A stretch of 64,000 nt of DNA from Novosphingobium beihaiense (lineage in GTDB: Bacteria > Pseudomonadota > Alphaproteobacteria > Sphingomonadales > Sphingomonadaceae): contig NZ_JALHLG010000007.1 in the NCBI RefSeq assembly GCF_022832375.1, forward strand, positions 62,001-126,000, in the 5' to 3' direction. A program made the translations under genes and the position numbers. Positions 47,143-59,854 of this stretch are shown in pieces. The stretch's first letter is position 1, and each line of letters opens with the position of its first letter. Below the pieces are notes generated by a model. That model saw nothing but the letters and a program-made list of their open reading frames with translations. It did no database searches and was not told the DNA's origin.

Positions 47143-49413
47143 ATGTCCCGCGTGCTACGCCGTCTGTCCCTGTCCGGCCTTCTTGCAGGGCTGCTGCTTT
47201 GCCAGCCGGCATTCGCCGCTCCCGGGCCTTCGCGCGAGGATGTTGATCGATCGGTGGCTCTGCGTGAGAACTGGCAGTACCTCACCCGCGAGATCGCCTG
47301 GCCGGCACATTGGCTGCCCGACTCCTCAGCGTTCACCTATCGCAAGACCGTGGAGGGCGGCTTCGCCTTCGAGACCGCTGATGCCGTGACCCTGGCGAAG
47401 TCGGCCGCTTTCGATCACGACCGTCTCGCGCGGGAATTGAGCCGCGCCTTGGGCCGGACGGTGCAGCCGATGCGCCTGCCCTTCACCGGGTTCGACTATG
47501 TGGGCGACCGGCAGACGATCGCCTTCTGGCTGGACGAGCAGGGCTGGCGTTGCACGCTATCGGACTATCATTGCGAGGCGCAGGCCGATCCAAGCCGTCC
47601 GCGTGGTTTCGGTGTCGTGCGCGATCTGTCGGTCCCGGCCGACAACCATCCACGCCTGTCGCCCGACGGGAAGCGCGAAGCCCTTGTGGAAGACGATAAC
47701 CTCGTCGTGCGCCGTAAGGGCGGCGCAGAGCCGGTGCGCCTCAGTACGGACGGTTCGGCTGGCGATTTCTATGATCCCGAGACGATCGCCTGGTCGCCGG
47801 ATAGCCGCCACCTGATGATCTATCGTGTGCGCCCCGGCTATGCCCGCCATGTGCTGCGGGTGGAAGCTGCCCCGGACGGGCAGATCCAGCCCAGGCTGCA
47901 AAGCCAGCTTTATCCCAAGCCCGGAGATGCCGTCGATATCGAGCAGCCGGTGCTGTTCGATATCGATACCGGACGCGAAACGGTGATCGACGCGGCGCTG
48001 TTTCCCAACCCCTACCAGCTATCCAATCCGCGCTGGCGGCCCGATGGGCGCAGCGTTGCCTTCGACTACATCGCGCGCGGCTTCGGGCAGGCCAGGGTCA
48101 TCGCGGTGGATGCCGCCACCGGCACGGCCCATGCCGCCGTTACCGAGGATGCACGCACGTTCGTTTATGCCGATAGGCGCTTCGTCCAAGAACTGGGCAA
48201 GACCGGCGACGAGATCATCTGGGCCTCCGAGCGTGACGGCTGGAACCACCTCTACCTGATCGATGGGCGCAGCGGCCGGGTAAAGAACCGCATCACCACG
48301 GGAGACTGGGTGGTGCGCGAGGTGCTGAAGGTGGACGAGGCGAAGCGGCAGGTCTGGTTCATGGCCAGTGGCATAAACAAGGGCGAGGATCCCTATTTTC
48401 GCCATGCTTACCGCGTGGATTTCGACGGGCGCAATCTGACCGCGCTGACTCCGGAAATGGCCGACCACGACGTCAGCCTTTCGCCGGACATGCGGCTGCT
48501 TGTCGATACTTATTCGCGCGTCGATCTGCCCACCGTCAGCGCGCTGCGCCGGGCGGCGGACGGCTCTCCGGTCGCCACCGTGACCCGAGGCGACATTTCG
48601 CGCCTCGCGGCGGCAGGGTTTCGTCCGCCCCAGGTCTTCACGGCGAAGGGCCGCGACGGCAAGACCGACATCTGGGGACTTGTGGTGCGCCCGCACGACT
48701 ACGATCCGGCCAAACGCTATCCGGTGATCGAGAATATCTACGCCGGTCCGCACGACAGCTTCGTTCCCAAGCAGTTCTGGCCCTTCGGCTACCATTCGGG
48801 CGGGGACAAGGTGATCGGAATGCAGGCGCTGGCCGATCTTGGCTTCATCGTCGTGCAGATCGACGGCATGGGGACGGCCAACCGTTCCAAGGCGTTTCAG
48901 GACGTGGCGTGGAAGAACCTGCAGGACTCCGGCTTTCCGGACCGGATCGCCTGGCACAAGGCGCTGGCCGCGCAGGATCCTTCCTACGACATCAGCCGCG
49001 TGGGCATCTACGGGGCATCGGCTGGCGGACAGAGCACGCTCAATGCGCTGTTGTTCCATGGCGGCTTCTACAAGGCAGGCGTCGCGCTTGCCGGGTGCTA
49101 CGACAACCGCATGGACAAGATCAGCTGGAATGAGCAGTGGCTGGGCTGGCCGGTCGATGCCAGCTACGCCGCCGCTTCGGGAGTCGATCACGCGGCGCAG
49201 CTCAAGGGTAAGCTGTTTCTGATCGTGGGCGAGCAGGACAGCAATGTTGATCCCGCCTCGACCATGCAAGTGGTGGATGCACTGATCGAGGCGGACAAGG
49301 ATTTCGATCTCCTTGTTGTCCCCGGCGGCGGGCACAGCGTGGGCCGTTCGACCGGCCCGATCGACTATGTGACGCGGCGGCAGTTCGATTTCTTCGTGCG
49401 GGCGCTGCAGTAG
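47143..49413 (+). CDS. Exported S9 prolyl oligopeptidase/dipeptidyl peptidase IV-family peptidase
   Basis: A 756-aa periplasmic or secreted serine peptidase with a signal peptide (MSRVLRRLSLSGLLAGLLLC, cleaved near AFA about residue 26). The N-terminal DPP IV-type beta-propeller covers about 90-480 and the alpha/beta hydrolase domain the rest. The triad is S626 in GIYGASAGGQS, D699 in GEQDSNVDP and H731 in GGGHSVG. Family enzymes cut after proline or alanine near the N-terminus of peptides. It fits proline/hydroxyproline-rich substrates together with its neighbours. The start at 47143 begins the signal peptide. Confidence 0.92.
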   Translation: MSRVLRRLSLSGLLAGLLLCQPAFAAPGPSREDVDRSVALRENWQYLTREIAWPAHWLPDSSAFTYRKTVEGGFAFETADAVTLAKSAAFDHDRLARELSRALGRTVQPMRLPFTGFDYVGDRQTIAFWLDEQGWRCTLSDYHCEAQADPSRPRGFGVVRDLSVPADNHPRLSPDGKREALVEDDNLVVRRKGGAEPVRLSTDGSAGDFYDPETIAWSPDSRHLMIYRVRPGYARHVLRVEAAPDGQIQPRLQSQLYPKPGDAVDIEQPVLFDIDTGRETVIDAALFPNPYQLSNPRWRPDGRSVAFDYIARGFGQARVIAVDAATGTAHAAVTEDARTFVYADRRFVQELGKTGDEIIWASERDGWNHLYLIDGRSGRVKNRITTGDWVVREVLKVDEAKRQVWFMASGINKGEDPYFRHAYRVDFDGRNLTALTPEMADHDVSLSPDMRLLVDTYSRVDLPTVSALRRAADGSPVATVTRGDISRLAAAGFRPPQVFTAKGRDGKTDIWGLVVRPHDYDPAKRYPVIENIYAGPHDSFVPKQFWPFGYHSGGDKVIGMQALADLGFIVVQIDGMGTANRSKAFQDVAWKNLQDSGFPDRIAWHKALAAQDPSYDISRVGIYGASAGGQSTLNALLFHGGFYKAGVALAGCYDNRMDKISWNEQWLGWPVDASYAAASGVDHAAQLKGKLFLIVGEQDSNVDPASTMQVVDALIEADKDFDLLVVPGGGHSVGRSTGPIDYVTRRQFDFFVRALQ

Positions 49414-49451
49414 TTTTGCGTTCTTCGTCATTCCCGGTTTCGCGGAGATGA

Positions 49452-52610
<3,159 letters not shown>

Positions 52611-52648
52611 GGCAGGCGTTTCCCCAACGCGTTTGGAGAACAAAAAAA

Positions 52649-52680
52649 CGCCCGGTTCCAGGGAACCGGGCGCGTACTTC
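52649..52680 (-). terminator. Rho-independent terminator of the TonB receptor gene
   Basis: CGCCCGGTTCC and GGAACCGGGCG form a perfect stem. On the minus strand it is followed by a run of T (complement of the A-run at 52642-52648). It ends the receptor transcript and lies 39 bases beyond the beta-galactosidase stop. Confidence 0.88.
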
Positions 52681-52730
52681 GCAGGCGGCGGCACGGGAGG
52701 GAATAGAGCGGCCGCCGCCTGTCTTTCGGA

Positions 52731-55655
52731 TCAGAAGTTGATGGTCGCGCCGACGAAAACCGTGCGCCCCAGCGCGTCGTAGACGCCGGGATAGGTATTG
52801 CCGTTGCCGAACACCTGCAGCAGCCCGGCCGAAAGCGCCGGTGGATCCTTGTCGAACAGGTTGTTCACGCCCGCGCGCAAGGTCAGCCGCTTGTCGATGG
52901 TCTGGGTCAGCGACAGGTCGAGATAGTTGTAGGCCTTGATCTTGCTGTTTACGACCGTTTCCGGTGCCTCCAGCAGCGTATTGTCGGTCAGGCTCGACAG
53001 TTTGGTGCCGCCGATGTGACGCCAGGACAGCGAAACCACGGTATCGCTTGGCGCCGTCCAGGTGAAACGCGCAACGTGGCGCCATTCGGGCGAGGGCTGG
53101 CCGCAGGTATATCCGAACAGGCCCGTGCAATCGTAGGATCCCAGCCCCGGAACCGGCTGTGAGACCTGATTGATGAGGTACGTGCCCACGACCCCCACGT
53201 TGATGCTCCCGGCCTTGCCGATATCGAAGGTGTAGTCTGCATTGACGTCGATACCGGAGGTCTTGAGGAAGCCCGTGTTCATCGTCGTCGAGACGATGTA
53301 GCCCGCGTTCTGCCCGAAAATCGCGCCCGAGCGGGAGTCGCGCTGGAACAGCCCGCAGAAGTACGGATCGCCGGTTCGTGCGCACTGGCCAATGATCAGC
53401 GAAGGTGCGATCGAGCCGATGTAGTTCTTCACCTTGATGTTGTAATAATCGATCGAGAGCGAGAAACTGCGCAGGAACGTGGGCGTGATGACGACGCCCA
53501 CGGTGTACGTATCGGCGGTCTCGGGCTTGAGCGTGAGGTTGCCGCCGCTCAGTGCCGAGCACGTTGCCGCCGGGCACTCGACGATATGGCCATACTGTGC
53601 CGAAGTCGCGCCGGTGAGTTCGCAGATATCGAGCGGAGCGGTGGGATTCGCGCCCGCACAGGGATCCTGCGCCGCGACGTTTCCGACCGTCTGTGAAGCA
53701 AACAGTTCCTGCACGTTCGGCGCGCGGATGGCGCGGTTGTAGCTGGCCCGGATGCGCAGGTCGTCAACCGGTTTCCAGCTCAGCTCGCCCTTGTAGGTCC
53801 ACACGTTGTAGCTGGAACCGAAGCCGGTCGAGTCCTGCTTGTTGTCGTAGGACGAATAGCGCAGGCCGCCGTTGATCGTCAGCGAGCGGAAGAAGGGCTT
53901 GTCCTCGATCAGCGGCACTTCGATTTCGCCGTACAGCTCGGTCACGCTGATCACGCCGTCGGAATTGACGGTGCCGTTCTGCTGGGCGATTTCGTCGGCA
54001 GTGAACTTCAGCGCTTCGCGGCGGCGCTCGGCGCCCAGCGCGATGGCGACGCCGTTGGTGGCCCAGGGCAGTTTCACGCCCAGCTGGCCAAGGTCGCCGG
54101 TCAGGGTGCCGGAGAACACGCTGAGCGAATTGCGCGAGGCGGTGTTGCTTTCGCCGAAGAGGTATGCCGCCTGTTCGGTGGTCACGCCGCCGGCCTGGAA
54201 CACGTTGACGGGAATGCAGTCGGGATCGGTGCCGTCGATGGCGGCGCGGCAGGTCGGCACGCCGTTGACGTCGATGGCGTTGAGCGCAAGGCCTGCCTTC
54301 ACCTGATTCACGTCGTTGAGGTAGGTCTCCTTGTACTTGACCAGCGCGTACATGTAGTTGACGTCGTAGCCGAACCCGCTGCCCAGATCGCCGCGCAGGC
54401 CTGCGGTGTAGCGGAAATCGTTGAAACGCAGGTTGTCCCGGCGCGGGGCGATGTCGGTGCGGTAGGATACCAGCGAATCTTCGGTGGTATCCGTACCGGC
54501 CGCATTGCCGCAGATCGCTTCGAGCTGGCTGGCGCTGGCATAAGGGTTGTTGCACGATACCGGGAAGGCCGTGCCCAGCCAGATCGCGGACGGCGCGACC
54601 TGCGAGAACGTCTTGTCGTGCATGTACATGAAGCTGCCGTAGAGTTCGGCCGCGTTGCTGATTTCGAAGTGGGTGAAGCCGCCCGCCGTGATGCGCTGGT
54701 CAGAGCGCTGGAAATAATTGTCCGGCGCGTAGTTGTAGGCATAGGTATTGTCGTAAGGCACCAGCGCGCCCGGCTGGGTGCGGCTGTTCACCAGCGTCTG
54801 GCCCTGAAAGGCGCTGTTGCTGGACAAGGGCACGAAGGAGCCGAACGGCGTGTTGCTGGAACCGCCGCAGAACAGTTCGGTGCCGTTGTTCTGATCCTGC
54901 AGCGCGCATGAGGACACGTCACGGGTCGACTGGCGGACCGGGCTGAAGCTGCGATAGCCGCCATAGAGGGTAAGGTTGCCGCGGCCGCCGGCGAAGTTCT
55001 TGCCGGCCGCAACCGTGATGTCCTGCTTGCCGCCGTCGATCACCGAACTGGGAGCGGGATCGTAGCCGTGCGTCGTCAGCAGCTCGCGCATGGCGGAATT
55101 GTTGTTGTTATGCTGGGCGAAGCCGGTCTGCATGTCGACGCGCACGCCGTCCAGATCCTTCTTCAGCACGAAGTTGACGACGCCCGAAACCGCGTCCGAG
55201 CCGTAGACTGCCGAAGCGCCGCCCGTCAGCACATCGACGCGGTCGACCAGGCTGCTGGGCACGAAACTGAGGTTGACCGCCTGCGAAGGCATCATGCGCT
55301 GGCCGTCGATCAGCACCAGCACGCGGTTCGAGCCGAGATTGCGCAAGTTGATCTTGGAGGTGCCGTCAGAGCCGTTGGAGACATTCTCGTTCGCATCGGC
55401 GGTGAACTGCGGCAGGCGATTGAGCACCTGCTCGACGGTTGTCGCGCCCTGATAGCGGAATTCGTCCGAGCCGACGACGGTCTGCGGGCTGCTGCTCTGC
55501 ACGTCCGCGCGCTTGATGCGAGTACCGGTGACGATGATGTCGTTCGCGGATGCGGCCTCGGCTCCAGATGCCGGCAGGTCCTGTGCCTGCGCGGTCCCGG
55601 CGGCCAGCGCCGTGAGCGCGACGGCGCAATATAGCTTTCGGTGGTGACCCCTCAT
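52731..55655 (-). CDS. TonB-dependent outer-membrane receptor
   Basis: A 974-aa receptor with a signal peptide (MRGHHRKLYCAVALTALAAG, cleaved near AQA), a plug domain (about 45-165, ATTVEQVLNRLPQFTADANE, VDVLTGGASAVYGSDAVSGV) and a 22-strand barrel ending in GRTVFVGATINF with the terminal Phe. It belongs to the large-receptor group typical of sphingomonads, which import peptides or oligosaccharides rather than siderophores. AAGGGAG precedes the ATG at 55655. The shared ATCGTATAC motif lies 59 bases upstream. Confidence 0.95.
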   Translation of the reverse strand: MRGHHRKLYCAVALTALAAGTAQAQDLPASGAEAASANDIIVTGTRIKRADVQSSSPQTVVGSDEFRYQGATTVEQVLNRLPQFTADANENVSNGSDGTSKINLRNLGSNRVLVLIDGQRMMPSQAVNLSFVPSSLVDRVDVLTGGASAVYGSDAVSGVVNFVLKKDLDGVRVDMQTGFAQHNNNNSAMRELLTTHGYDPAPSSVIDGGKQDITVAAGKNFAGGRGNLTLYGGYRSFSPVRQSTRDVSSCALQDQNNGTELFCGGSSNTPFGSFVPLSSNSAFQGQTLVNSRTQPGALVPYDNTYAYNYAPDNYFQRSDQRITAGGFTHFEISNAAELYGSFMYMHDKTFSQVAPSAIWLGTAFPVSCNNPYASASQLEAICGNAAGTDTTEDSLVSYRTDIAPRRDNLRFNDFRYTAGLRGDLGSGFGYDVNYMYALVKYKETYLNDVNQVKAGLALNAIDVNGVPTCRAAIDGTDPDCIPVNVFQAGGVTTEQAAYLFGESNTASRNSLSVFSGTLTGDLGQLGVKLPWATNGVAIALGAERRREALKFTADEIAQQNGTVNSDGVISVTELYGEIEVPLIEDKPFFRSLTINGGLRYSSYDNKQDSTGFGSSYNVWTYKGELSWKPVDDLRIRASYNRAIRAPNVQELFASQTVGNVAAQDPCAGANPTAPLDICELTGATSAQYGHIVECPAATCSALSGGNLTLKPETADTYTVGVVITPTFLRSFSLSIDYYNIKVKNYIGSIAPSLIIGQCARTGDPYFCGLFQRDSRSGAIFGQNAGYIVSTTMNTGFLKTSGIDVNADYTFDIGKAGSINVGVVGTYLINQVSQPVPGLGSYDCTGLFGYTCGQPSPEWRHVARFTWTAPSDTVVSLSWRHIGGTKLSSLTDNTLLEAPETVVNSKIKAYNYLDLSLTQTIDKRLTLRAGVNNLFDKDPPALSAGLLQVFGNGNTYPGVYDALGRTVFVGATINF

Positions 55656-55704
55656 CGATGTGACTCCCTTGTTGATCGGACAAGGATGCGTCATCTAGTC
55701 AGAC

Positions 55705-55732
55705 AAGTCAAATATCGTATACGAAATATCAT
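55705..55732. promoter_or_regulatory. ATCGTATACGA palindrome upstream of the TonB receptor
   Basis: AAATATCGTATACGAAATATC contains the palindrome TCGTATACGA (55715-55724). It is the best of the three copies in the window and lies in a short AT-rich promoter region of the receptor gene. Confidence 0.5.
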
Positions 55733-55944
55733 AAATTAATGGTAAGGTGGCGGATTTCCGGGCTGTACTCGGATTTCGTCTGGCCGCTGGGTGCCGATGG
55801 GAAAGGCCGTTTGTAAATCGGCGTGCGAATGGTGCCCCCCAGCCCTGGCTCGGTGATCGGCGCCCAATCGGGGAGTACTCTCCAGGTCATCTATTGTCGT
55901 TTGCGATTGAGGCAGGAGACGAGGCGGAGGAAGGCAAGTTCAGT

Positions 55945-56148
55945 TACGATCGCAAGGTTCAGCCGAAGCCCAAGCTCGGTCCCCACATTACCGAACTCAA
56001 GCGGTTACTGGTGGAGAACGAACGCAAGCCGCGCCGCGAACGGCTGACGCGGATCCGGCTGTTCGAGGTGCTGCGGGCGCAAGGCTATGAAGGTGGCTAC
56101 GACACCGTTCGCCGCCATGCCCGCCGCTGGCAGCGCGAGGAAGGATGA
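55945..56148 (+). pseudogene. IS21 family IstA fragment
   Basis: YDRKVQPKPKLGPHITELKR through RLFEVLRAQGYEGGYDTVRR to RRWQREEG matches the region following the helix-turn-helix in IS21 IstA transposases. The N-terminal DNA-binding part is missing, and the DDE integrase core that should follow is absent: the frame stops and istB begins immediately (ATGATG overlap). An internal deletion is therefore likely. The 200 bases before it (55740-55944) have no recognisable content. Confidence 0.8.
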
Positions 56149-56405
56149 TGGAGCGCCATGAGATCATCGGCCTGATGGCCGAGTTGAAGTTCGCCGGCAT
56201 GCATCACGCCTATGACGAGATCATTGCCGACGCCCTCAAGCGCCAGCATCCCGTTCAGAACGTCGTTGGCGACCTGCTGAAGGCCGAGGCCGCCGAGAAG
56301 CACGCCCGGTTCCAAAATACCAGATGACCGCGTTCAAGCTGCCGCTTACCCGCGAGCTCGACGGCTTCGAGTTTACCGGCACGCCGATCACGGTCCCCGT
56401 TCGCG
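56145..56405 (+). pseudogene. IS21 family IstB fragment, frameshifted
   Basis: The first 57 codons (MERHEIIGLMAELKFAGMHH, HPVQNVVGDLLKAEAAEKHA) match the N-terminus of the IS21 helper ATPase IstB. At about 56313 the match moves one base to the next frame (PKYQMTAFKLPLTRELDGFE) and the sequence is lost after about 56400, long before the Walker A motif. It is a dead fragment. Confidence 0.85.
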
Positions 56406-56425
56406 CGCCGATTGACAATCCGGAC

Positions 56426-57601
56426 TTATCCGTGAGCCGCTTCCGGTGATCTTATGAGTTGCTCAAGCGTAACTGCGTAGTGCCGAGCCGCCTGTTCGAT
56501 CTGGAATTTCTCCAGATAGCATTGATAGGCGGTTTCTCCCATGGCGGCACGCTGCTCAGGCATGAGTTTCAGAAATTCACCGAGCTGTGCCGTGAAACTC
56601 GCGATATCGTCGGAAGAGGCCAAGCCGCTACCGCTATCAACCACTTCCCGCCAGATGTTGATCTTGGAACTGATCAGGACTGGGCGCTGGCAGGCCATGG
56701 CTTCCGCGACAACCACACCAAAATTCTCCTGATGCGACGGTAAAACAAAAGCTTCGCACTGCCGAAACGCACCCCATTTCCCGTCTCCGCTCAACATACC
56801 AGTCCAATGAACCCGGTCGGTAATACCGAGCGAGCCGGCTAGCTCCTCAAGCTCGCTGCGCCAGCCAACTTGATCTGGCCCCGCGAAAACTAGGTCAAGA
56901 TCCGGATATTTGTTCGCAACGGCAGCAAACGCCTCCAAGGCGATGTCGCACCCCTTCTTGGGGTGAAGGCGCCCCAGAAACAGAAGATACGCCCGATCAC
57001 GAACACCCGGAACCAGATCAAAAAAAGCGGCTGCCTGCCGTCCTATCTCCTCGGCAGGTGGGGGCGCTATTCCCAGTCGCACCAGAGCCTCTTTGAATTT
57101 GTATCCCCAAAATGTTCCGCGTGCGCGGAGTTGTTCATCCTTCGCTGTGAACAATACGGCACGGGCGTTGGCAAGGGCACGCCCTTCGGCAACAAGCCAA
57201 TAAATTTGCTTGGCAAGATGCTTGAGGGGAAACGCCTGCTTGAACCATGGGTCAAGCATGCCGTGGACAAAAACAAAATAGGGTGTCGTCGGCGCGGTGT
57301 TCGCCGCCACGGCAACTGAAGTGTAGTTCCAAAGTCCGTTGGCAACGACAGCGTCGAAATGCCCAGTATTCGCTTTCAGCCATGGTCCCAGCTTGCGGCA
57401 ATATTGATAGGGCTGGGTCCCTGGCCCCAAGGCATGCACTTGGAAGCCAAAGTCATCAAGCCAAGGGGCATCTGGCGTATCCGCCGTTGCGATCTCCGTC
57501 TCGTGTCCTAGGTCCTTCATGGCATGAGACATAAGTCTGACGGCCTCGACGACTCCACCATGTTGAGGATTCACGCTGCCAATGACTTGAAGAATTCGCA
57601 T
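56426..57601 (-). CDS. Glycosyltransferase family 4
   Basis: A 391-aa GT-B fold glycosyltransferase. The N-terminal domain begins MRILQVIGSVNPQHGGVVEA. The C-terminal nucleotide-sugar domain has LLFLGRLHPKKGCDIALEAF and the donor-binding SHQENFGVVVAEAMACQRPV (Glu pair E-x7-E). It transfers a sugar to a lipid-linked or polysaccharide acceptor. The ATG at 57601 is preferred, though 57622 is possible. It is intact but isolated among IS fragments, with a somewhat lower GC content than the core region. Confidence 0.88.
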   Translation of the reverse strand: MRILQVIGSVNPQHGGVVEAVRLMSHAMKDLGHETEIATADTPDAPWLDDFGFQVHALGPGTQPYQYCRKLGPWLKANTGHFDAVVANGLWNYTSVAVAANTAPTTPYFVFVHGMLDPWFKQAFPLKHLAKQIYWLVAEGRALANARAVLFTAKDEQLRARGTFWGYKFKEALVRLGIAPPPAEEIGRQAAAFFDLVPGVRDRAYLLFLGRLHPKKGCDIALEAFAAVANKYPDLDLVFAGPDQVGWRSELEELAGSLGITDRVHWTGMLSGDGKWGAFRQCEAFVLPSHQENFGVVVAEAMACQRPVLISSKINIWREVVDSGSGLASSDDIASFTAQLGEFLKLMPEQRAAMGETAYQCYLEKFQIEQAARHYAVTLEQLIRSPEAAHG

Positions 57602-57784
57602 ATGCAACAAGGCTATATGCACTTTCGTGGCAGTATGCCATTCAAAATGGGCGGCGATGGCGTTGAATATCTGAATTCAAAGCCGATCCAGAGCGCTATC
57701 TACGGGAGGCTATCCAGCACGACCGAATTGTTTGGTTCCTGCATTTGATGGTGCATCATCCATGCAGGAATGGAAGGATGCGCT

Positions 57785-58352
57785 ATGGGGCCGGTTCTAC
57801 ACGGGAGGGCCCGCACGACAGAGGCGGTCCGTCGAGCGATACAACAAGTCAAGAGAGTCTGAGGGTTCTGTCGAAGCGCTACGGGATCAGCCGGTTGCCA
57901 GAGGTGACCGGCGACAGGGAACCCAAGAAGAAGTTCAAGACCTGTCGACCGGCTACTTCCACATCGACATTGCTGAAGTGCGCACCGCCGAAGGCAAGCT
58001 CTATCTCTATGTAACCATCGATCGGACCAGCCAGTTCGCCTTCGTCCAGTTCGTCACCAAGACTGGTAGAACATCGGCTTCTGCCTTCCTGGTCGCCCTG
58101 ATTGAGGCCGTGCCCTACACGATCCACGCCGTGCTCACCGATGATCCTGTCCTGAGCGAAGCCGAAGGGGACATCCAGTTCACCTTCCCGCCGCGTTATG
58201 CCGATGGTCCCACCGCCACCTATATGACCCATATGTTCGACATGCGCTGCCGCGAGAACGGGATCGAGCACAGGCTTACCAAGATCAAGCATCCATGGAC
58301 CAATGGCCAGGTCGATCGGATGAACCGGACGATCAAGGAGGCAACGGTTATG
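57785..58352 (+). pseudogene. IS481 family transposase remnant
   Basis: Starting MGPVLHGRARTTEAVRRAIQ at 57785, the frame shifts near 57845 (SQESLRVLSKRYGI) and then jumps to SRLPEVTGDREPKKKFK, so the middle helix-turn-helix part is deleted. A second shift leads to GYFHIDIAEVRTAEGKLYLY and PRYADGPTATYMTHMF. The match ends near GQVDRMNRTIKEATV at about 58352. Inside the catalytic LTDNG motif, 24 extra bases replace the NG. It cannot be active. Confidence 0.88.
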
Positions 58353-58419
58353 CTGCGAACCGATGAATGGCAGCACATGATCGACAGAACACCCAGCTTC
58401 ATTTGTGAATCGGACGTTC

Positions 58420-59778
58420 ATGCGATTGACGGATCATCAGGTTCTGTGTTTAGCCTCCGCCATGGAGGCATTTACGGAGAAAATTTCCGAGGCGCTCAAG
58501 CCCGAGGCGCGAGAGGCCAGTGGTTCACGTGCCGGGTGCGCAAGCTCTCGTGGACCAAGTGGACTTCCGGTGCATTTGGAATTGCTCCTGCGTCATGTGC
58601 TGGGGATCCCGAACGGACGCGAGCCCGATCTGGAGACCCGTCTCGATGGCGAGCAATGGCGTGCTTATGCGAATGCGGCTAATCATCACTATGTGAGTGC
58701 CCTTGTTGCGGGCAAGGCCGACATGTCCAGGCACGACGGCAAGCCCACCATCGATCCTGAAGCCCTCGACATGCTCGCAATGCAGGTGAAGCGGTCTGCC
58801 TATTCGGTCCTTGTCGTTTCAGCCGCGCTGCGCCGACTTCACCGCGACTACTTGGTGCCGTTAGGCATTCGCTATGCGACCTTCAAGGGGGTGACCCTTG
58901 GAAAAACGTATTACGGATCGCTCGCGCAACGTCCCTGCCGGGATCTCGATATTCTGGTAGACCCGAGCTCGACGGAACTCTTGGTCGAGCAGCTCCTCGA
59001 CGCGGGATACCGCTTTGGTGCCAGGGATGCGAACGAGAGCGCTTCAGCCCGGCCGGACGCTGTTCGCAAGGCCCTTGTCACGCGTGCGCGCGAATTCACG
59101 CTCATTGATCCGGCAGGTGGAATAATCGACGTGCACACTTCGCTTGATTTGTCGTGTGGCAGTCTCGATCCCGCGCGCGTGTTGGCGGATTGTGATATCT
59201 GTGCGATCAGTGGCGAAGATTATCCGGTTTTGAAGACTCCAGACCTGTTTACCTATGTCTGCTACCATCATGCCCGTCATCGCTATTCACGTTTGCACTG
59301 GCTGGCTGACATCGTGACGATTCTGAAGCACCCCAGCTTCGATGCAGACCTAGTGCGGCAGACAGCACGCGCGGAAGGATTCGGGCGCCTTGTCGAGGCT
59401 TCTATGGCGATGCCGGCCTACCTTGAGGCCCGCCTAGAAGGACGGGATCACGACAAGGTTGATAGCCTAACCCGGATGCTCGGTGAAGCGTGCCTGCAGT
59501 ATCTCGATCCAGCCGAGCCGGGGCCCGAAGTAGTGCGCAGTGAAGGGCAGGTCCGGTTGAACGACCGCGTTGCGTACCTAATCGATATGGTCCGGTGGGA
59601 CTGCAGTCTGCGCGATGGGATCTGGGCCATTGCCCAGGTCCTGCTCTGGAAGCTCAAGCCCAACCACGCGGACATGGCGGGACTGGAACTGCCACGCGCA
59701 GTGCGGGGCCTGTACTGGCTCACTCGCCCTTTCCGTCTAGCCATCAAGATTGTCCGTCCTGACTGGCGAAGCCGGTAA
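58420..59778 (+). CDS. Nucleotidyltransferase-fold family protein (PF14907 type)
   Basis: A protein of about 452 aa related to the uncharacterised nucleotidyltransferase family seen in surface-polysaccharide loci. KGVTLGKTYYGSLAQRPCRD followed by LDILVDPSS forms the Pol-beta-like active site (DxD as RDLDIL). A helical C-terminal half includes HHARHRYSRLHWLADIVTIL. The start is uncertain: GTG 58405, ATG 58420 and ATG 58462 are in frame, none with a good ribosome site, and the 5' end abuts the IS481 remnant, so the true N-terminus may have been lost. Confidence 0.65.
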   Translation: MRLTDHQVLCLASAMEAFTEKISEALKPEAREASGSRAGCASSRGPSGLPVHLELLLRHVLGIPNGREPDLETRLDGEQWRAYANAANHHYVSALVAGKADMSRHDGKPTIDPEALDMLAMQVKRSAYSVLVVSAALRRLHRDYLVPLGIRYATFKGVTLGKTYYGSLAQRPCRDLDILVDPSSTELLVEQLLDAGYRFGARDANESASARPDAVRKALVTRAREFTLIDPAGGIIDVHTSLDLSCGSLDPARVLADCDICAISGEDYPVLKTPDLFTYVCYHHARHRYSRLHWLADIVTILKHPSFDADLVRQTARAEGFGRLVEASMAMPAYLEARLEGRDHDKVDSLTRMLGEACLQYLDPAEPGPEVVRSEGQVRLNDRVAYLIDMVRWDCSLRDGIWAIAQVLLWKLKPNHADMAGLELPRAVRGLYWLTRPFRLAIKIVRPDWRSR

Positions 59779-59854
59779 GCACATGTTCTCGTCAACAGAG
59801 GCAGAGTCGATAGGTGGGGCTATGGCGTGGCCCAGGTTGACCTTGATCTACGCT

